From: DASUKL01 sp036278755
Lineage (GTDB): Bacteria; Chloroflexota; Limnocylindria; Limnocylindrales; CSP1-4
Direction: 5' to 3'
DNA length: 56,978 bases
NCBI GenBank assembly: GCA_036278755.1
Contig: DASUKL010000010.1
Location: 1 to 56,978 of the forward strand
The first letter of the stretch is position 1. The number at the start of each line of letters is the position of its first letter. Shown piece by piece: positions 1 through 8,899 of the stretch. Under the pieces are notes generated by a model, which was not told the origin of the DNA, ran no database searches, and saw only the letters and a list, made by a program, of their open reading frames with translations. Position numbers and translations under genes: made by a program.

Positions 1-1
1 G

Positions 2-2464
2 GAGCATCCCGGGGCGGACCTCGTCGGCTGGCGCTACGCGGCGCCCTTCAGGGACCTGCCCGCTGTGCAGGCGGCCTTCGCGCGCGGGGCGCGGGACGAG
101 CCGGACGTGCCCTACGAACCCCGGGTCGTCGCCTGGGACGAAGTCGGCGAAGCCGAGGGCACGGGGATCGTCCATATCGCTCCGGGCTGTGGCGCGGAGG
201 ACTTTCAGCTCGGACTCGCGCTCGGGCTGCCGACGATCGCGCCGATCGACGAGGCCGGCGCGTACCTCGAGGGCTTCGGGCCCCTGTCGGGCCGGGAGGT
301 CCGCGAGGTCGCCGAGCCGATCATCGAGGCCCTCCGTGCGGCCGGCCGGTTCCAGCGCCTCGAGCCCTACGCCCACCGGTACCCGCATTGCTGGCGCTGC
401 GGGACGCCCCTCGTCTTTCGCCTCGTCGACGAGTGGTACATCGCCATGGGCCCGGTGTACGACCGACCACGCTCGGAGCTGAGCCGGGCGGAGATTGACG
501 CGAGCCTCCGCTACCAGATCATGGAGGTCGTCGACCGGATCCGCTGGATCCCCGGCTTCGGCTACGAGCGCGAGCTCGACTGGCTGCGCAACATGCGCGA
601 CTGGATGATCTCCAAGAAGCGCTACTGGGGCCTGGCCCTGCCGATCTACGACTGCTCGGCCTGCGGCCAGGTGACGGTCATCGGCGGCCGTGACGAGCTG
701 CAGGAGCGGGCGGTCGAGGGCTGGGAGGCGTTCCAGGGACACACCCCGCACCGACCTTGGGTCGACGCGGTCAAGATCGCCTGCCCCGGCTGCGGCGGGC
801 CCGTTGCACGTATCGCCGACGTCGGCAATCCCTGGCTCGATGCCGGCATCGTGCCGTTCAGCACCCTCCACTACCGCGAGGATCCGGCCTACTTCGCCCG
901 CTGGTTCCCGGCCGACTTCGTGACCGAGAGCTTCCCCGGCCAGTTCCGCAACTGGTTCTACTCGATGCTGGCCATGAGCACCGTCCTGCGCCGGGAGGCG
1001 CCCTTCCGGACCCTCTTCGGCTATGCCCTGCTGTTCGGTGCGGACGGGCGGCCGATGCACAAGAGCGCCGGCAATCTGGTCGAGTTCGACGAGGCCGCCG
1101 AGCGGATGGGCGTCGACGTCATGCGCTGGATGTTCGCCCGCGCCCGACCCGAGGACAACATCCTCTTCGGCTGGCAGGCCAGCGACGCGGCCCGCCGCGA
1201 GTTGCTGGTCCTGTGGAACGTGTTCGCCTTCTTCGTCTCGTATGCCCGCCTGGCCGGCTGGCAGCCGGGAGCCTCGACGAGCGTCCGGCCCACGGCCCTC
1301 GACCGCTGGATCCGCTCGCGGGCCGCGGCCGTGGCGGCCGAGATGCGGGCCGACCTCGAGGCCTACGACGCCGAGGCCGCCAGCGCCCGCCTGGCGGGGG
1401 CCATCGATGACCTCTCCCAGTGGTACGTCCGCCGCTCGCGACGGCGCTTCCATCCGGCGGCCGACGCACAGCCGATCGACCAGCCGATCGACCAGGCGCC
1501 CGACGACCAGGCTGCCGCATTCGCCACGCTCCACGGCGTCCTGGTGACGATGGCCCGCCTGGCGGCGCCGATCCTGCCCTTCCTGGCCGAGGAGCTCTAC
1601 CAGGTCCTCGTGGCCGAGGTGGCGGCGGCCGGCCCCGACTCCGTCCACCTCTGCCGCTGGCCCGACGCCGACACGGCGGCCGATCGCGACCCGACCCTCG
1701 AGGCGGCCATGGCCACCCTGCGCCGGGCGGTGGACCTCGGGCGGACCCTGCGCGCCCAGGCTGGGTCCAAGGTCCGCCAGCCGCTGGCTCGGGCCTGGCT
1801 GGCCCTGCCCGGCGGGACGCTGGCCCCGGGCCTGGCCGTGGAGGACGCGGCCCAGCTGCTCGACCTCCTGGCCGCCGAGCTCAACGTCCACGAAGTGTCG
1901 CTCCTCGACGACGGCTCGGACCTCGTCGAGCGCCGGGTCAAGGTCCTCCTGCCGGTCGTCGGGCCACGCCTGGGGGCCAAGGTGCCGGCGGTCATGGCCG
2001 CGGCCCGCGAGGGTCGAGTCGAGTTCCTGGCCGGAGGCGGCGTGCGCCTGGCCGGCCAGACCCTGAGCGCCGACGAGGTCGAGATCCAGTCCGTGCCCCG
2101 GCCGGGCACGGCCGTCGGCCACGACGAGGGGGTGGTCGTGGTCCTCGATACGACCCTCGACGCTGCCCTCGTGGCCGAGGGCGACGCCCGGGAGCTGGCC
2201 CGGGCGGTGCAGGACCTGCGCAAGGCCGCCGAGCTAGCCCTCGACGACCGGATCGAGCTGTGGCTCGACCTGCCGGGCGACGTCGACGGCCTGCGCCCCC
2301 ATCTCCCCCGCCTCGCCGCGGAGACCCTGGCCGCCTCCGTCCACCTCCGGGCCGCCGGGAGCGAAGCGGCCGACGGGAGCGAACCGGCGGCAGAGCGCGG
2401 GACGGTGGACCTCAGTCAGGGCCGGGCCGGCATCGCTCTGCGCCGCCAGGCGCTCGACCGCTAG
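2..2464 (+). CDS. ileS: Isoleucine--tRNA ligase, 5'-truncated by window edge
   Basis: Class Ia aminoacyl-tRNA synthetase that charges tRNA-Ile. The reading frame is open to base 2, so the N-terminal part with the HIGH motif lies outside the window; 820 residues are present. Visible in order: the CP1 editing-domain segment GTGIVHIAPGCGAEDFQ; Cys pairs CWRC, CSAC and CPGC that probably bind zinc; the catalytic-core motif SKKRYWG; NWFYSML; then PMHKSAGN (MHKS at bases 1055-1066) where KMSKS is expected; and an anticodon-binding domain with WYVRRSRRRF. The KMSKS replacement is notable, but the neighbouring sequence is otherwise regular. I recall similar MHKS-type ligases in Chloroflexota. lspA begins 2 bases after the stop. 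Confidence 0.93.
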   Translation, partial: EHPGADLVGWRYAAPFRDLPAVQAAFARGARDEPDVPYEPRVVAWDEVGEAEGTGIVHIAPGCGAEDFQLGLALGLPTIAPIDEAGAYLEGFGPLSGREVREVAEPIIEALRAAGRFQRLEPYAHRYPHCWRCGTPLVFRLVDEWYIAMGPVYDRPRSELSRAEIDASLRYQIMEVVDRIRWIPGFGYERELDWLRNMRDWMISKKRYWGLALPIYDCSACGQVTVIGGRDELQERAVEGWEAFQGHTPHRPWVDAVKIACPGCGGPVARIADVGNPWLDAGIVPFSTLHYREDPAYFARWFPADFVTESFPGQFRNWFYSMLAMSTVLRREAPFRTLFGYALLFGADGRPMHKSAGNLVEFDEAAERMGVDVMRWMFARARPEDNILFGWQASDAARRELLVLWNVFAFFVSYARLAGWQPGASTSVRPTALDRWIRSRAAAVAAEMRADLEAYDAEAASARLAGAIDDLSQWYVRRSRRRFHPAADAQPIDQPIDQAPDDQAAAFATLHGVLVTMARLAAPILPFLAEELYQVLVAEVAAAGPDSVHLCRWPDADTAADRDPTLEAAMATLRRAVDLGRTLRAQAGSKVRQPLARAWLALPGGTLAPGLAVEDAAQLLDLLAAELNVHEVSLLDDGSDLVERRVKVLLPVVGPRLGAKVPAVMAAAREGRVEFLAGGGVRLAGQTLSADEVEIQSVPRPGTAVGHDEGVVVVLDTTLDAALVAEGDARELARAVQDLRKAAELALDDRIELWLDLPGDVDGLRPHLPRLAAETLAASVHLRAAGSEAADGSEPAAERGTVDLSQGRAGIALRRQALDR

Positions 2465-2466
2465 GC

Positions 2467-3024
2467 ATGGCGGCCATGACCGAGGTCCTTGCTCGGGGCG
2501 CGGGGGCCCGGGTCCAGTGGGCCTCCTTCGGGGCCGTCGCGGCGGCGGTCATCGTGGCCGACCAGCTCTCCAAGCGCTGGATCGACGCCAGCTTCGGGCT
2601 GGCCTGGACGAGCGGTCCGCTCCCGGGCTACGCGGCGCCCACCCCGGTCCTGGGCGACCTGGTCCGCATCGCCAAGTCCTACAACGATGGCGGCATCTTC
2701 GGCCTCTTCGGCTCGAGCGCCCCGATCCTGGCCCTGGCCAGCCTGGCCGTCATCGGCTTCATCGTGGCCTACGAAGTCCGGGTGGCGCGCAGCGGGCCCT
2801 GGCTCCTGTCGATCGCCCTGGGCCTGCTGCTGGGCGGGGCCCTCGGCAACCTCGCCGATCGCCTGCGGCTGGGCTACGTCGTCGACTTCGTCGATGTGGG
2901 CCTGGGCGGCCTGCGCTTCTACACCTTCAACGTGGCCGATTCGGCCATCAGCGTGGCCATCGTGGCCCTCCTCGTGATCGGCCTCCTGGGGGAGCGGCTC
3001 GGACTCCACGAAGGCCAGGCCTAG
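2467..3024 (+). CDS. lspA: Lipoprotein signal peptidase (signal peptidase II)
   Basis: Inner-membrane aspartyl protease that removes signal peptides from prolipoproteins. The 185-residue protein has four hydrophobic segments. Both catalytic-Asp motifs are visible: NLADRLRLG (about residues 137-145) and FNVADSAIS (about 158-166). An upstream NDGGIFGLF segment matches the family's N-GxxF region. The start is ATG 2467, 2 bases after the ileS stop; a second ATG at 2476 is possible. The ileS-lspA-rluD order is common in bacteria and supports the call. Confidence 0.93.
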   Translation: MAAMTEVLARGAGARVQWASFGAVAAAVIVADQLSKRWIDASFGLAWTSGPLPGYAAPTPVLGDLVRIAKSYNDGGIFGLFGSSAPILALASLAVIGFIVAYEVRVARSGPWLLSIALGLLLGGALGNLADRLRLGYVVDFVDVGLGGLRFYTFNVADSAISVAIVALLVIGLLGERLGLHEGQA

Positions 3025-3969
3025 ATGCCCGAGCGGTTGGCCCTGACCGTCCCGCCGGCCGCCGAGGGCACCCGGGCGGATCGGTTCGCGGCTGACGTTT
3101 CGGGCCTCTCCCGGGCCCGCGTCCAGCGCCTCATCGCGGCCGGGCACCTGACCCAGGGCGGCCGCCGGATCCGCTCCAGCGAACCGCTCGCCGCGGGCGC
3201 CGTGCTGGAGTTGGAGGTCCCCGATGCGCCGAGGCCCGAACCCCAGCCCGAGCCGGGCATCGAGCTGGAGGTGGTCTACGAGGACCCCGACCTGCTCATC
3301 GTCGACAAGCCGGCCGGCCTCGTGGTCCACCCAGCCCCGGGGCACGCCAGTGGGACACTGGTCAATGCCTTGCTCGCCCGGCCCGGCGGCTACGGCACGA
3401 TGAGCGGCCCCCAGCGGCCGGGCATCGTCCACCGCCTCGATCGCGACACGAGCGGCCTGCTGATGATCGCCCGCCACGATCGGGCCCAGGCCTGGCTCAT
3501 CGAGCAGCTCCGGGCGCGGCGGGTCAAGAAGACCTACCTGGGCCTGGTGTGGGGCGAGCCGCCGGCCGCGGCCGGGCGGATCGAGGCGCCCCTGGGTCGC
3601 GACCCCGACCATCGGACCCGCATGGCGGTCGTGGCCGATGGGCGGCCATCGGTCTCTGGCTACCGCGTCCGGGAGCGCCTGAACGGCTGGACCCTCCTCG
3701 AGCTGGACCTCGTGACCGGACGGACGCATCAGCTGCGGGTCCATCTGGCCTCCATCGGCCACCCTCTGGCCGGAGACACGGTCTATGCCTCCGGCGCCGC
3801 ACGGCGCGGGCCGCTCGGCCTGGACCGACTCTTCCTCCACGCCTGGCGCCTGGAGCTCGAGGCGCCCAGCGGCAAGCGGCACGTCCAGGTCCGGGCGCCG
3901 CTGCCGCCCGAGCTGGAGGCGGTCCTGGAGAGCCTGCGGGGCGGACCGGCCAGGCGGGGCGAACGATGA
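3025..3969 (+). CDS. rluD: 23S rRNA pseudouridine synthase, RluD family
   Basis: Converts uridines in the large-subunit rRNA to pseudouridine. It has 314 residues: an N-terminal S4-like RNA-binding domain (about 15-80) and a pseudouridine synthase domain with HRLDRDTSGLL, in which D139 is the expected catalytic Asp. The later GRTHQLRVHLASIGHPLAGD block is typical of the RluA/RluD family. ATG 3025 directly follows the lspA stop, and the stop overlaps the gmk start (ATGA). RluD is chosen over RluA/RluC because of the S4 domain and the lspA neighbour; the exact target uridines cannot be read from the sequence. Confidence 0.9.
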   Translation: MPERLALTVPPAAEGTRADRFAADVSGLSRARVQRLIAAGHLTQGGRRIRSSEPLAAGAVLELEVPDAPRPEPQPEPGIELEVVYEDPDLLIVDKPAGLVVHPAPGHASGTLVNALLARPGGYGTMSGPQRPGIVHRLDRDTSGLLMIARHDRAQAWLIEQLRARRVKKTYLGLVWGEPPAAAGRIEAPLGRDPDHRTRMAVVADGRPSVSGYRVRERLNGWTLLELDLVTGRTHQLRVHLASIGHPLAGDTVYASGAARRGPLGLDRLFLHAWRLELEAPSGKRHVQVRAPLPPELEAVLESLRGGPARRGER

Positions 3970-4610
3970 AGGAGGCCCTCGACCGGCCGTCCAGCGAGCC
4001 GGCCTTCGGCGCTCCGGGAGCCCTCCTCATCATCATCTCGGGTCCCTCGGGGGTCGGCAAGGACACCGTCATCGCCGCCCTCCGCAAGCGTCATCGCGAG
4101 CCCGACTATGCCTTCACGGTGACTTGCACCACGCGCGGCCGCCGACCGGGCGAGGTGGACGGGGTGAGCTATCGCTTCCTCTCCGAGAAGGCATTCGACG
4201 CCCTCCGCCGCGACGGGCAGCTGCTCGAATGGGCCGAGGTCCACGGCCACCGCTATGGCACGCCGCGGCAGGACGTCGCTCGGGACCTGGCCGCCGGTCG
4301 CGACGTCATCCTCAAGATCGACGTCCAGGGTGCGGCCACCATCAAGCGGGCCGTGCCCGATGCGCTGCTGATCTTCATCGTCCCGCCCTCGCTGGAGACC
4401 CTCTTCGCCCGGCTTCGATCACGGGCCACCGAGTCGGCCGACGAGCTCGAGCTCCGGCAGCGCAATGCCGCGATCGAGCTGGCCCATCGATCCGACTACG
4501 ACTACGTCGTGGTCAACGAGACCGGCCGGGTGGCCGAGACGGCCCGGCGCATCGACGAGATCGTGACCGAGGAGCGTGCTCGACACGGCCGGCGGCGGAT
4601 CAAGCTCTGA
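3966..4610 (+). CDS. gmk: Guanylate kinase
   Basis: Phosphorylates GMP to GDP with ATP. It has 214 residues with P-loop GPSGVGKD (residues 26-33), the GMP-binding signature TTRGRRPGEVDGVSYRF, and the IDVQGAATIK segment. The P-loop Lys is followed by Asp instead of the more usual Ser/Thr/Gly. ATG 3966 overlaps the rluD stop in ATGA, which indicates translational coupling. priA begins 4 bases after the stop. Confidence 0.95.
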   Translation: MKEALDRPSSEPAFGAPGALLIIISGPSGVGKDTVIAALRKRHREPDYAFTVTCTTRGRRPGEVDGVSYRFLSEKAFDALRRDGQLLEWAEVHGHRYGTPRQDVARDLAAGRDVILKIDVQGAATIKRAVPDALLIFIVPPSLETLFARLRSRATESADELELRQRNAAIELAHRSDYDYVVVNETGRVAETARRIDEIVTEERARHGRRRIKL

Positions 4611-4614
4611 GCTC

Positions 4615-7188
4615 ATGATCGACGGCCACGACGAGGAGGTCGGACCGCCGGGCCGGCCGCTCGTCGCGGTCGCCGTCGATGCCCCGGGCACGGTCGGCGG
4701 CCGGCTCTACAGCTACGTCCTGCCCCCGCCGCCGGCCGAGGCGGCCGAGGCGGGGCTGGGCGACGTGGTCATCGTGCCCTTCGGCCGTCGCCAGGCCATC
4801 GGCATCGTGCTGGGTCCGGGAACGCCGCCGCCGCCGGGCACGCCGGCCCGCTCGGTCGTCGCCCGAGTCCGGGCCGAGGGGCCCATCCTGCCGTCCCTGA
4901 CGGCCCGCTTGGCCGCCTCCCTGGCCGAAACGTACCTCGCGCCGGCGGCGACCGTCGTGCGCCAGATGCTGCCCCCCGGTCTGCTCGAGCGCCTCGAGCT
5001 GGTGGCCACGAGCATCTCGGCTGACGATCCGCCGCAGCTCGAGCCCGCCATCGTGGCGGCCCTGACCGCCGGTCCGCCCGACGGGCTGCCGGTGACGGCC
5101 CTGGCGGCAGGATCGGCCGGCCGGCCGGCGCTCCTGCGCCGGCTCCGGGCCGAGGAGCGGGCCGGGCGGCTGCGGCTCGAGTGGGTGCTGCGAGCGGCGG
5201 AGGTGCGGCCGCGGCTCGAGCGGCGGGTCAGGATCCGCCCGGAGGGCCAAGCCGCCCTTGCGGCTCTGGCGTCCCTGACGGCTCCGGAAGGCGGGCCGGG
5301 GGTCACGCCTCCCGGTGGCCGCCTGGGACCGCGACAGCGAGCCGTGCTCGGGGAACTGGCCGCGGCGAGCCCGGCGACGGACGCGCCGAGGGACGCCGGG
5401 GCCCGTCCTGACGGGGGAGGGGCCGCCATCCCCGCCGCCCGCCTTGCCGAGCGGCATGGCGGCAGCGCCGTGAGCAGCCTCCTGCGGCGTGGGCTGGTCG
5501 AGGTCGAGCTGACGACGGTCGGGCGGCAGCCGCTCGCCGGCCGGGTCGGCCCCACCCGCCCTGCTGTGCCCCTGGACACGGAGCTGAGCCCGGCTCAGGC
5601 CGCGGCCGCCGGGCGGATCCGGGAGGCCATCGCCGCCGGCCGCCACGAACGGTTCCTCCTCGTGGGCCCTACGGCCAGCGGCAAGACGGCCGTCTACCGG
5701 GCCGCTGTGGAGGCTGCCCTGGCCGCCGGCCGAGGCGCCATCCTGCTCGTGCCGGAGATCGCCCTGGCAGCGCCGCTGCTCGATCGCCTGACCCCCCTGG
5801 CGCCCGGCTCGGTGGCCCTCCTACATTCGGCCCTCGGGGAGGGCGAACGAGGCGACGAGTGGCGGCGCATCCGTTCGGGCGCGGCGCGGGTCGTCGTCGG
5901 GACTCGGCTGGCCATCCTGGCCCCGCTGGCCGACCCGGGCATCATCGTCGTGGACGAGGAGCACGACGCCGCCTATAAGTCGGACCGCACGCCGCGTTAC
6001 CAGGCGCGCGACGCCGCCCTCCAGCTGGGTCGCCTGGCTGGCGCGCCGGTCGTCCTGGGCTCAGCCACGCCCGACGTGGTGAGCGTCGGTCGGGCCCGGG
6101 CCGGCGAGCTCGTCCGCCTCGACCTGCCGGAGCAGCTGGCGGGGCGGCCGGTGACGGTCCGCATCGTCGACCTGCGAGCCGAGCTCGCGGCCGGGAACCA
6201 CGGCCTGCTCTCGACGCCCCTGGCGGCCGCCCTGGGGGCCCTCGACCGGGCCGCCGGCGAGCGAGCCATCCTCGTCCTCAACCGGCGCGGCAGCGCCAGC
6301 ATCGTCCTCTGTCGCGATTGCGGCTATGTGCAGGTCTGCCCGGAGTGCCACCGCCCCCTCGTCTACCACGCTGCCGGCCTGGCCCTGCGCTGCCACCACT
6401 GCGGCGCCTCGGCGCCCGTGGCCCGCCGCTGCCCGGCCTGCGGCTCGGCCCGCATCCGCTACCTCGGCGCCGGCACCGAGAAGCTCGAGGCGGAGGTCCG
6501 CCGACGCTTCCCGGACCTTCGCGTGGCTCGCCTGGACCGCGACGTGAGCGAGCGCAAGGGGGCCACGGAGCGGATCATCGACGCCTTCACCGACGGCCAG
6601 CTCGATGTCCTCCTCGGCACGAGCCTCGTGACCAAGGGCCTGGACGTGCCCGAGGTGACGCTGGTCGGCATCGTCTCGGCCGACGTCGCCCTCAACCTGC
6701 CCGACGAACGGGCCGCCGAACGGACCTACCAGCTCCTCCGTCAAGCGGTGGGCCGGGCTGGTCGGGGCGTCCGGCCGGGGAGCGCCATCATCCAGACCTA
6801 TCTGCCCGACCATCCCGCCCTGCGGGCCGTGGCCGAGGACGACGCGGCCGCCTTCTACGACGCCGAGCTGGAAGCCCGCCGGGCGTTCGGCAGCCCGCCC
6901 TTCGGACGCCTGGTCAAGCTCACCGTGGCGGATCCCGATCGCGAGGCGGCGGCACGGGCCGCGGAGCGGCTGGCGGCGGCTGTCACCGAGCGGGCCGCCG
7001 GGGCCGCCGGTCGCGGGGAGTCCGCAGGCGACACCGTGGTGCTCGGCCCACTGCCGGCCTACGTCGCCCGGCGAGCCGGCCGCTGGCGCTTCCATCTCGT
7101 CCTTCGCGGGACCGACCCGCTGGCCGCCCTGGACGGCGACCCCGGCCCGCCGTGGAGCGTCGATGTCGACCCCGACAGTCTCCTCTGA
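4615..7188 (+). CDS. priA: Primosomal protein N', replication restart helicase
   Basis: A 3'-5' superfamily 2 helicase that reloads the replisome at stalled forks. It has 857 residues. The N-terminal 3'-DNA-binding domain covers about 1-110. Walker A is GPTASGKT at 351-358 and the DEAH-type box is DEEH at 447-450, followed by GSATP. The zinc-binding insertion has four Cys pairs (CRDC, CPEC, CHHC, CPAC), then the helicase C domain with TKGLDVPEVTLV. ATG 4615 is preferred over an upstream in-frame ATG at 4576 that overlaps gmk by 35 bases. The linker at about 200-300 is Ala/Gly/Pro-rich. Confidence 0.94.
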   Translation: MIDGHDEEVGPPGRPLVAVAVDAPGTVGGRLYSYVLPPPPAEAAEAGLGDVVIVPFGRRQAIGIVLGPGTPPPPGTPARSVVARVRAEGPILPSLTARLAASLAETYLAPAATVVRQMLPPGLLERLELVATSISADDPPQLEPAIVAALTAGPPDGLPVTALAAGSAGRPALLRRLRAEERAGRLRLEWVLRAAEVRPRLERRVRIRPEGQAALAALASLTAPEGGPGVTPPGGRLGPRQRAVLGELAAASPATDAPRDAGARPDGGGAAIPAARLAERHGGSAVSSLLRRGLVEVELTTVGRQPLAGRVGPTRPAVPLDTELSPAQAAAAGRIREAIAAGRHERFLLVGPTASGKTAVYRAAVEAALAAGRGAILLVPEIALAAPLLDRLTPLAPGSVALLHSALGEGERGDEWRRIRSGAARVVVGTRLAILAPLADPGIIVVDEEHDAAYKSDRTPRYQARDAALQLGRLAGAPVVLGSATPDVVSVGRARAGELVRLDLPEQLAGRPVTVRIVDLRAELAAGNHGLLSTPLAAALGALDRAAGERAILVLNRRGSASIVLCRDCGYVQVCPECHRPLVYHAAGLALRCHHCGASAPVARRCPACGSARIRYLGAGTEKLEAEVRRRFPDLRVARLDRDVSERKGATERIIDAFTDGQLDVLLGTSLVTKGLDVPEVTLVGIVSADVALNLPDERAAERTYQLLRQAVGRAGRGVRPGSAIIQTYLPDHPALRAVAEDDAAAFYDAELEARRAFGSPPFGRLVKLTVADPDREAAARAAERLAAAVTERAAGAAGRGESAGDTVVLGPLPAYVARRAGRWRFHLVLRGTDPLAALDGDPGPPWSVDVDPDSLL

Positions 7189-7219
7189 TCTCGACCCGAC
7201 AGCCTCCTCCGACGCCGTC

Positions 7220-7245
7220 CCGGCCGCCTCTCGTCCGGCGGCCGG
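7220..7245 (+). terminator. Candidate terminator hairpin downstream of priA
   Basis: A perfect 9-bp inverted repeat, CCGGCCGCC and GGCGGCCGG, with an 8-base loop, lies 31 bases past the priA stop and before the def promoter. There is no T-run after it, so termination is inferred from stem strength and position only. Confidence 0.45.
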
Positions 7246-7286
7246 CGCCCCGAACGCCCCGCCTGCGTCACCCGGACGGCCCTCCG

Positions 7287-7292
7287 TATACT
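7287..7292 (+). promoter_or_regulatory. Promoter -10 box for def, leaderless type
   Basis: TATACT stands out in GC-rich surroundings and ends 8 bases before the def ATG at 7301. Transcription would then start at or next to the A of ATG, giving a leaderless mRNA. No clear -35 box is visible. Confidence 0.6.
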
Positions 7293-7300
7293 GCTCGCCC

Positions 7301-7921
7301 ATGAGCATCCGGCCCATCGTCACCCTGGGGGACCCCGTCCTGCGCCTGAGGGGCGCGCCCGTGACCCGTTTCGACCGCGCCCTCGGGCAGCTCCTCGATG
7401 ACATGCTCGAGACGATGCGGGCGGCACCCGGCGTGGGCCTGGCCGCCCAGCAGATCGGCCTCGCCCTGCAGGTCTGCGTCATCGAGGTCGAGGACCAGGT
7501 CCATGAGCTGATCAACCCCCGCATCGTCCGCCTCAGCGGCGATCAGACCGACCTCGAGGGCTGCCTCTCGCTGCCTGGCTACTGGGCCGAGCGGACCCGG
7601 GCCGCGACGGCCACCGTGGAGGCCCAGAACCGCCATGGCCGTCCCATCCGCCTGACCGGCAGCGGGCTTCTGGCCCGGGCCATCCAGCACGAGCTGGGCC
7701 ACCTCGAGGGGCAGCTGTACATCGACGAGCTGGCGCCCGACGCCTCGCTCATCTCCAACGCCGAGCTCGACGCCATGATCGAGGCCCGCAAGGCTGACGG
7801 CGAAGGTGTCCGGGACCATCCCGCCGCTGCCGACGGCGACGGTGGAGGAGCCGACCTGCGCGCCGCGGTGGCCTCGGGTACCGAGTCGGGACGGACCGAG
7901 GCGATCCCGTCGCAGCCCTGA
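7301..7921 (+). CDS. def: Peptide deformylase
   Basis: Metallohydrolase that removes the formyl group from N-terminal Met. It has 206 residues with the three family motifs: GVGLAAQQ (44-51), EGCLSLPG (86-93; Cys88 is a metal ligand) and QHELGHLEG (His130 and His134 ligands, Glu131 catalytic). The last motif reads HELGH rather than the common HExDH. The C-terminus carries a low-complexity acidic/Gly tail after about residue 165. ATG 7301 was chosen over a frame-open GTG at 7163 inside priA because the family begins with the IRPIVTLGDPVLR strand. fmt follows with a CTGA overlap. Confidence 0.93.
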   Translation: MSIRPIVTLGDPVLRLRGAPVTRFDRALGQLLDDMLETMRAAPGVGLAAQQIGLALQVCVIEVEDQVHELINPRIVRLSGDQTDLEGCLSLPGYWAERTRAATATVEAQNRHGRPIRLTGSGLLARAIQHELGHLEGQLYIDELAPDASLISNAELDAMIEARKADGEGVRDHPAAADGDGGGADLRAAVASGTESGRTEAIPSQP

Positions 7922-8892
7922 ACGACCGCCCCGGCGCGGTCTTCTTCGGCAGCGGCGCGTTCGCCGTGCCGATCCTCGAGGCCCTGGCCGAAGCCCCGGA
8001 GGTCGTCGTGCTGGCGGTCGTCAGCAGCCCGGCCCGACCGGCCGACCGGGGGGGCCGCGGGCGGCCGACGCCCGCCGCGGCGCGAGCCGTCGAGCGCGGC
8101 CTGGCCCTCCTCACCCCGGAGCGGTTGCGAGACCCTGCCACCGTCGCGGCCCTGGCCGCCCTCGAGCCGGGGCTCATCGTCCTCGCCGACTACGGGCGCC
8201 TGGTCCCACAGGCCGTCCTGGACCTCCCGGCCCGCGGCGCCCTCAACCTCCACCCCTCGCTGCTGCCCCGCTGGCGGGGGGCCAGCCCGATCCCTGCGGC
8301 GATCCTGGCCGGCGATGGGATCACCGGCGTGAGCCTCATGCTCATGGACGTCGGCCTGGACAGCGGACCGCTCGTGGCCACGCGCCCGGTGGCGCTGCAG
8401 GGTGACGAAGCCGCGCCGGACCTCGAAGCTCGTCTGGCGGGCGAGGCAGCCGATCTGCTCCGCGCCTCGCTCGGGCCGTGGCTGCGGGGCGAGCTCCAGC
8501 CACGGCCCCAGGCCACGACCGGCGTGACCCTCACCCGTCCGCTGCGGCGGATGGACGGGCGGCTCGACCCGTCCCGCCCGGCGGCCGAGCTGGAGCGCCA
8601 GGTGCGGGCCTACCGGCCCTGGCCGGGGACCTACCTCGAGCTGGACGGGGAACGCCTGATCGTCCTCGAGGCGGCGGTCGACGGCCCGCCTGGGGAACCG
8701 GTAGGGGAGGCGGGACGTGTGGTGGCCGATGGCGATGGATTGGCCCTCCAGACCGGGGCCGGCCGCCTCCGCCTGCTCCGCGTCCGGCCCGCTGGACGGC
8801 GGGCGATGAGCGGCGCGGAGGCCCGCCGGGGCCGGCCGCACCTCGTGGGCAGCAGCGTCGCGGACCCGAAACGGCCGCCGACGCTAGCATGA
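7918..8892 (+). CDS. fmt: Methionyl-tRNA formyltransferase, probable CTG start
   Basis: Transfers the formyl group from 10-formyl-THF to Met-tRNAi. The 324-residue protein has the N-terminal FFGSGAFAVPILEAL strand, the catalytic LNLHPSLLPRWRGASPI block, and DVGLDSGP, then a C-terminal domain with YRPWPGTYLELDG. No ATG, GTG or TTG occurs in frame between the upstream stop (7795-7797) and GTG 7966, and starting at 7966 would remove the conserved first strand. CTG 7918 overlaps the def TGA (CTGA), mirroring the ATGA/GTGA junctions seen elsewhere here, so I take it as the start. No Shine-Dalgarno is evident. def-fmt pairing is classic. Confidence 0.9.
   Translation: MNDRPGAVFFGSGAFAVPILEALAEAPEVVVLAVVSSPARPADRGGRGRPTPAAARAVERGLALLTPERLRDPATVAALAALEPGLIVLADYGRLVPQAVLDLPARGALNLHPSLLPRWRGASPIPAAILAGDGITGVSLMLMDVGLDSGPLVATRPVALQGDEAAPDLEARLAGEAADLLRASLGPWLRGELQPRPQATTGVTLTRPLRRMDGRLDPSRPAAELERQVRAYRPWPGTYLELDGERLIVLEAAVDGPPGEPVGEAGRVVADGDGLALQTGAGRLRLLRVRPAGRRAMSGAEARRGRPHLVGSSVADPKRPPTLA
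8885..8890 (+). promoter_or_regulatory. Promoter -10 box for rlmN, leaderless type
   Basis: TAGCAT at the very end of fmt is followed 9 bases later by the rlmN ATG at 8900, placing the predicted transcription start at the start codon. No good -35 is visible and no ribosome binding site precedes the ATG. Confidence 0.45.
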
Positions 8893-8899
8893 ACCCTTC

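Noticed and set aside
2461..3882. 473-codon minus-strand frame opposite lspA and rluD
   Set aside because: Both plus-strand genes are certain from catalytic motifs; the antisense frame has none.
7163..7300. Long N-terminal extension of peptide deformylase from an earlier start
   Set aside because: The extra 46 residues are low complexity and overlap priA. The conserved domain begins at ATG 7301, directly after a -10 box.
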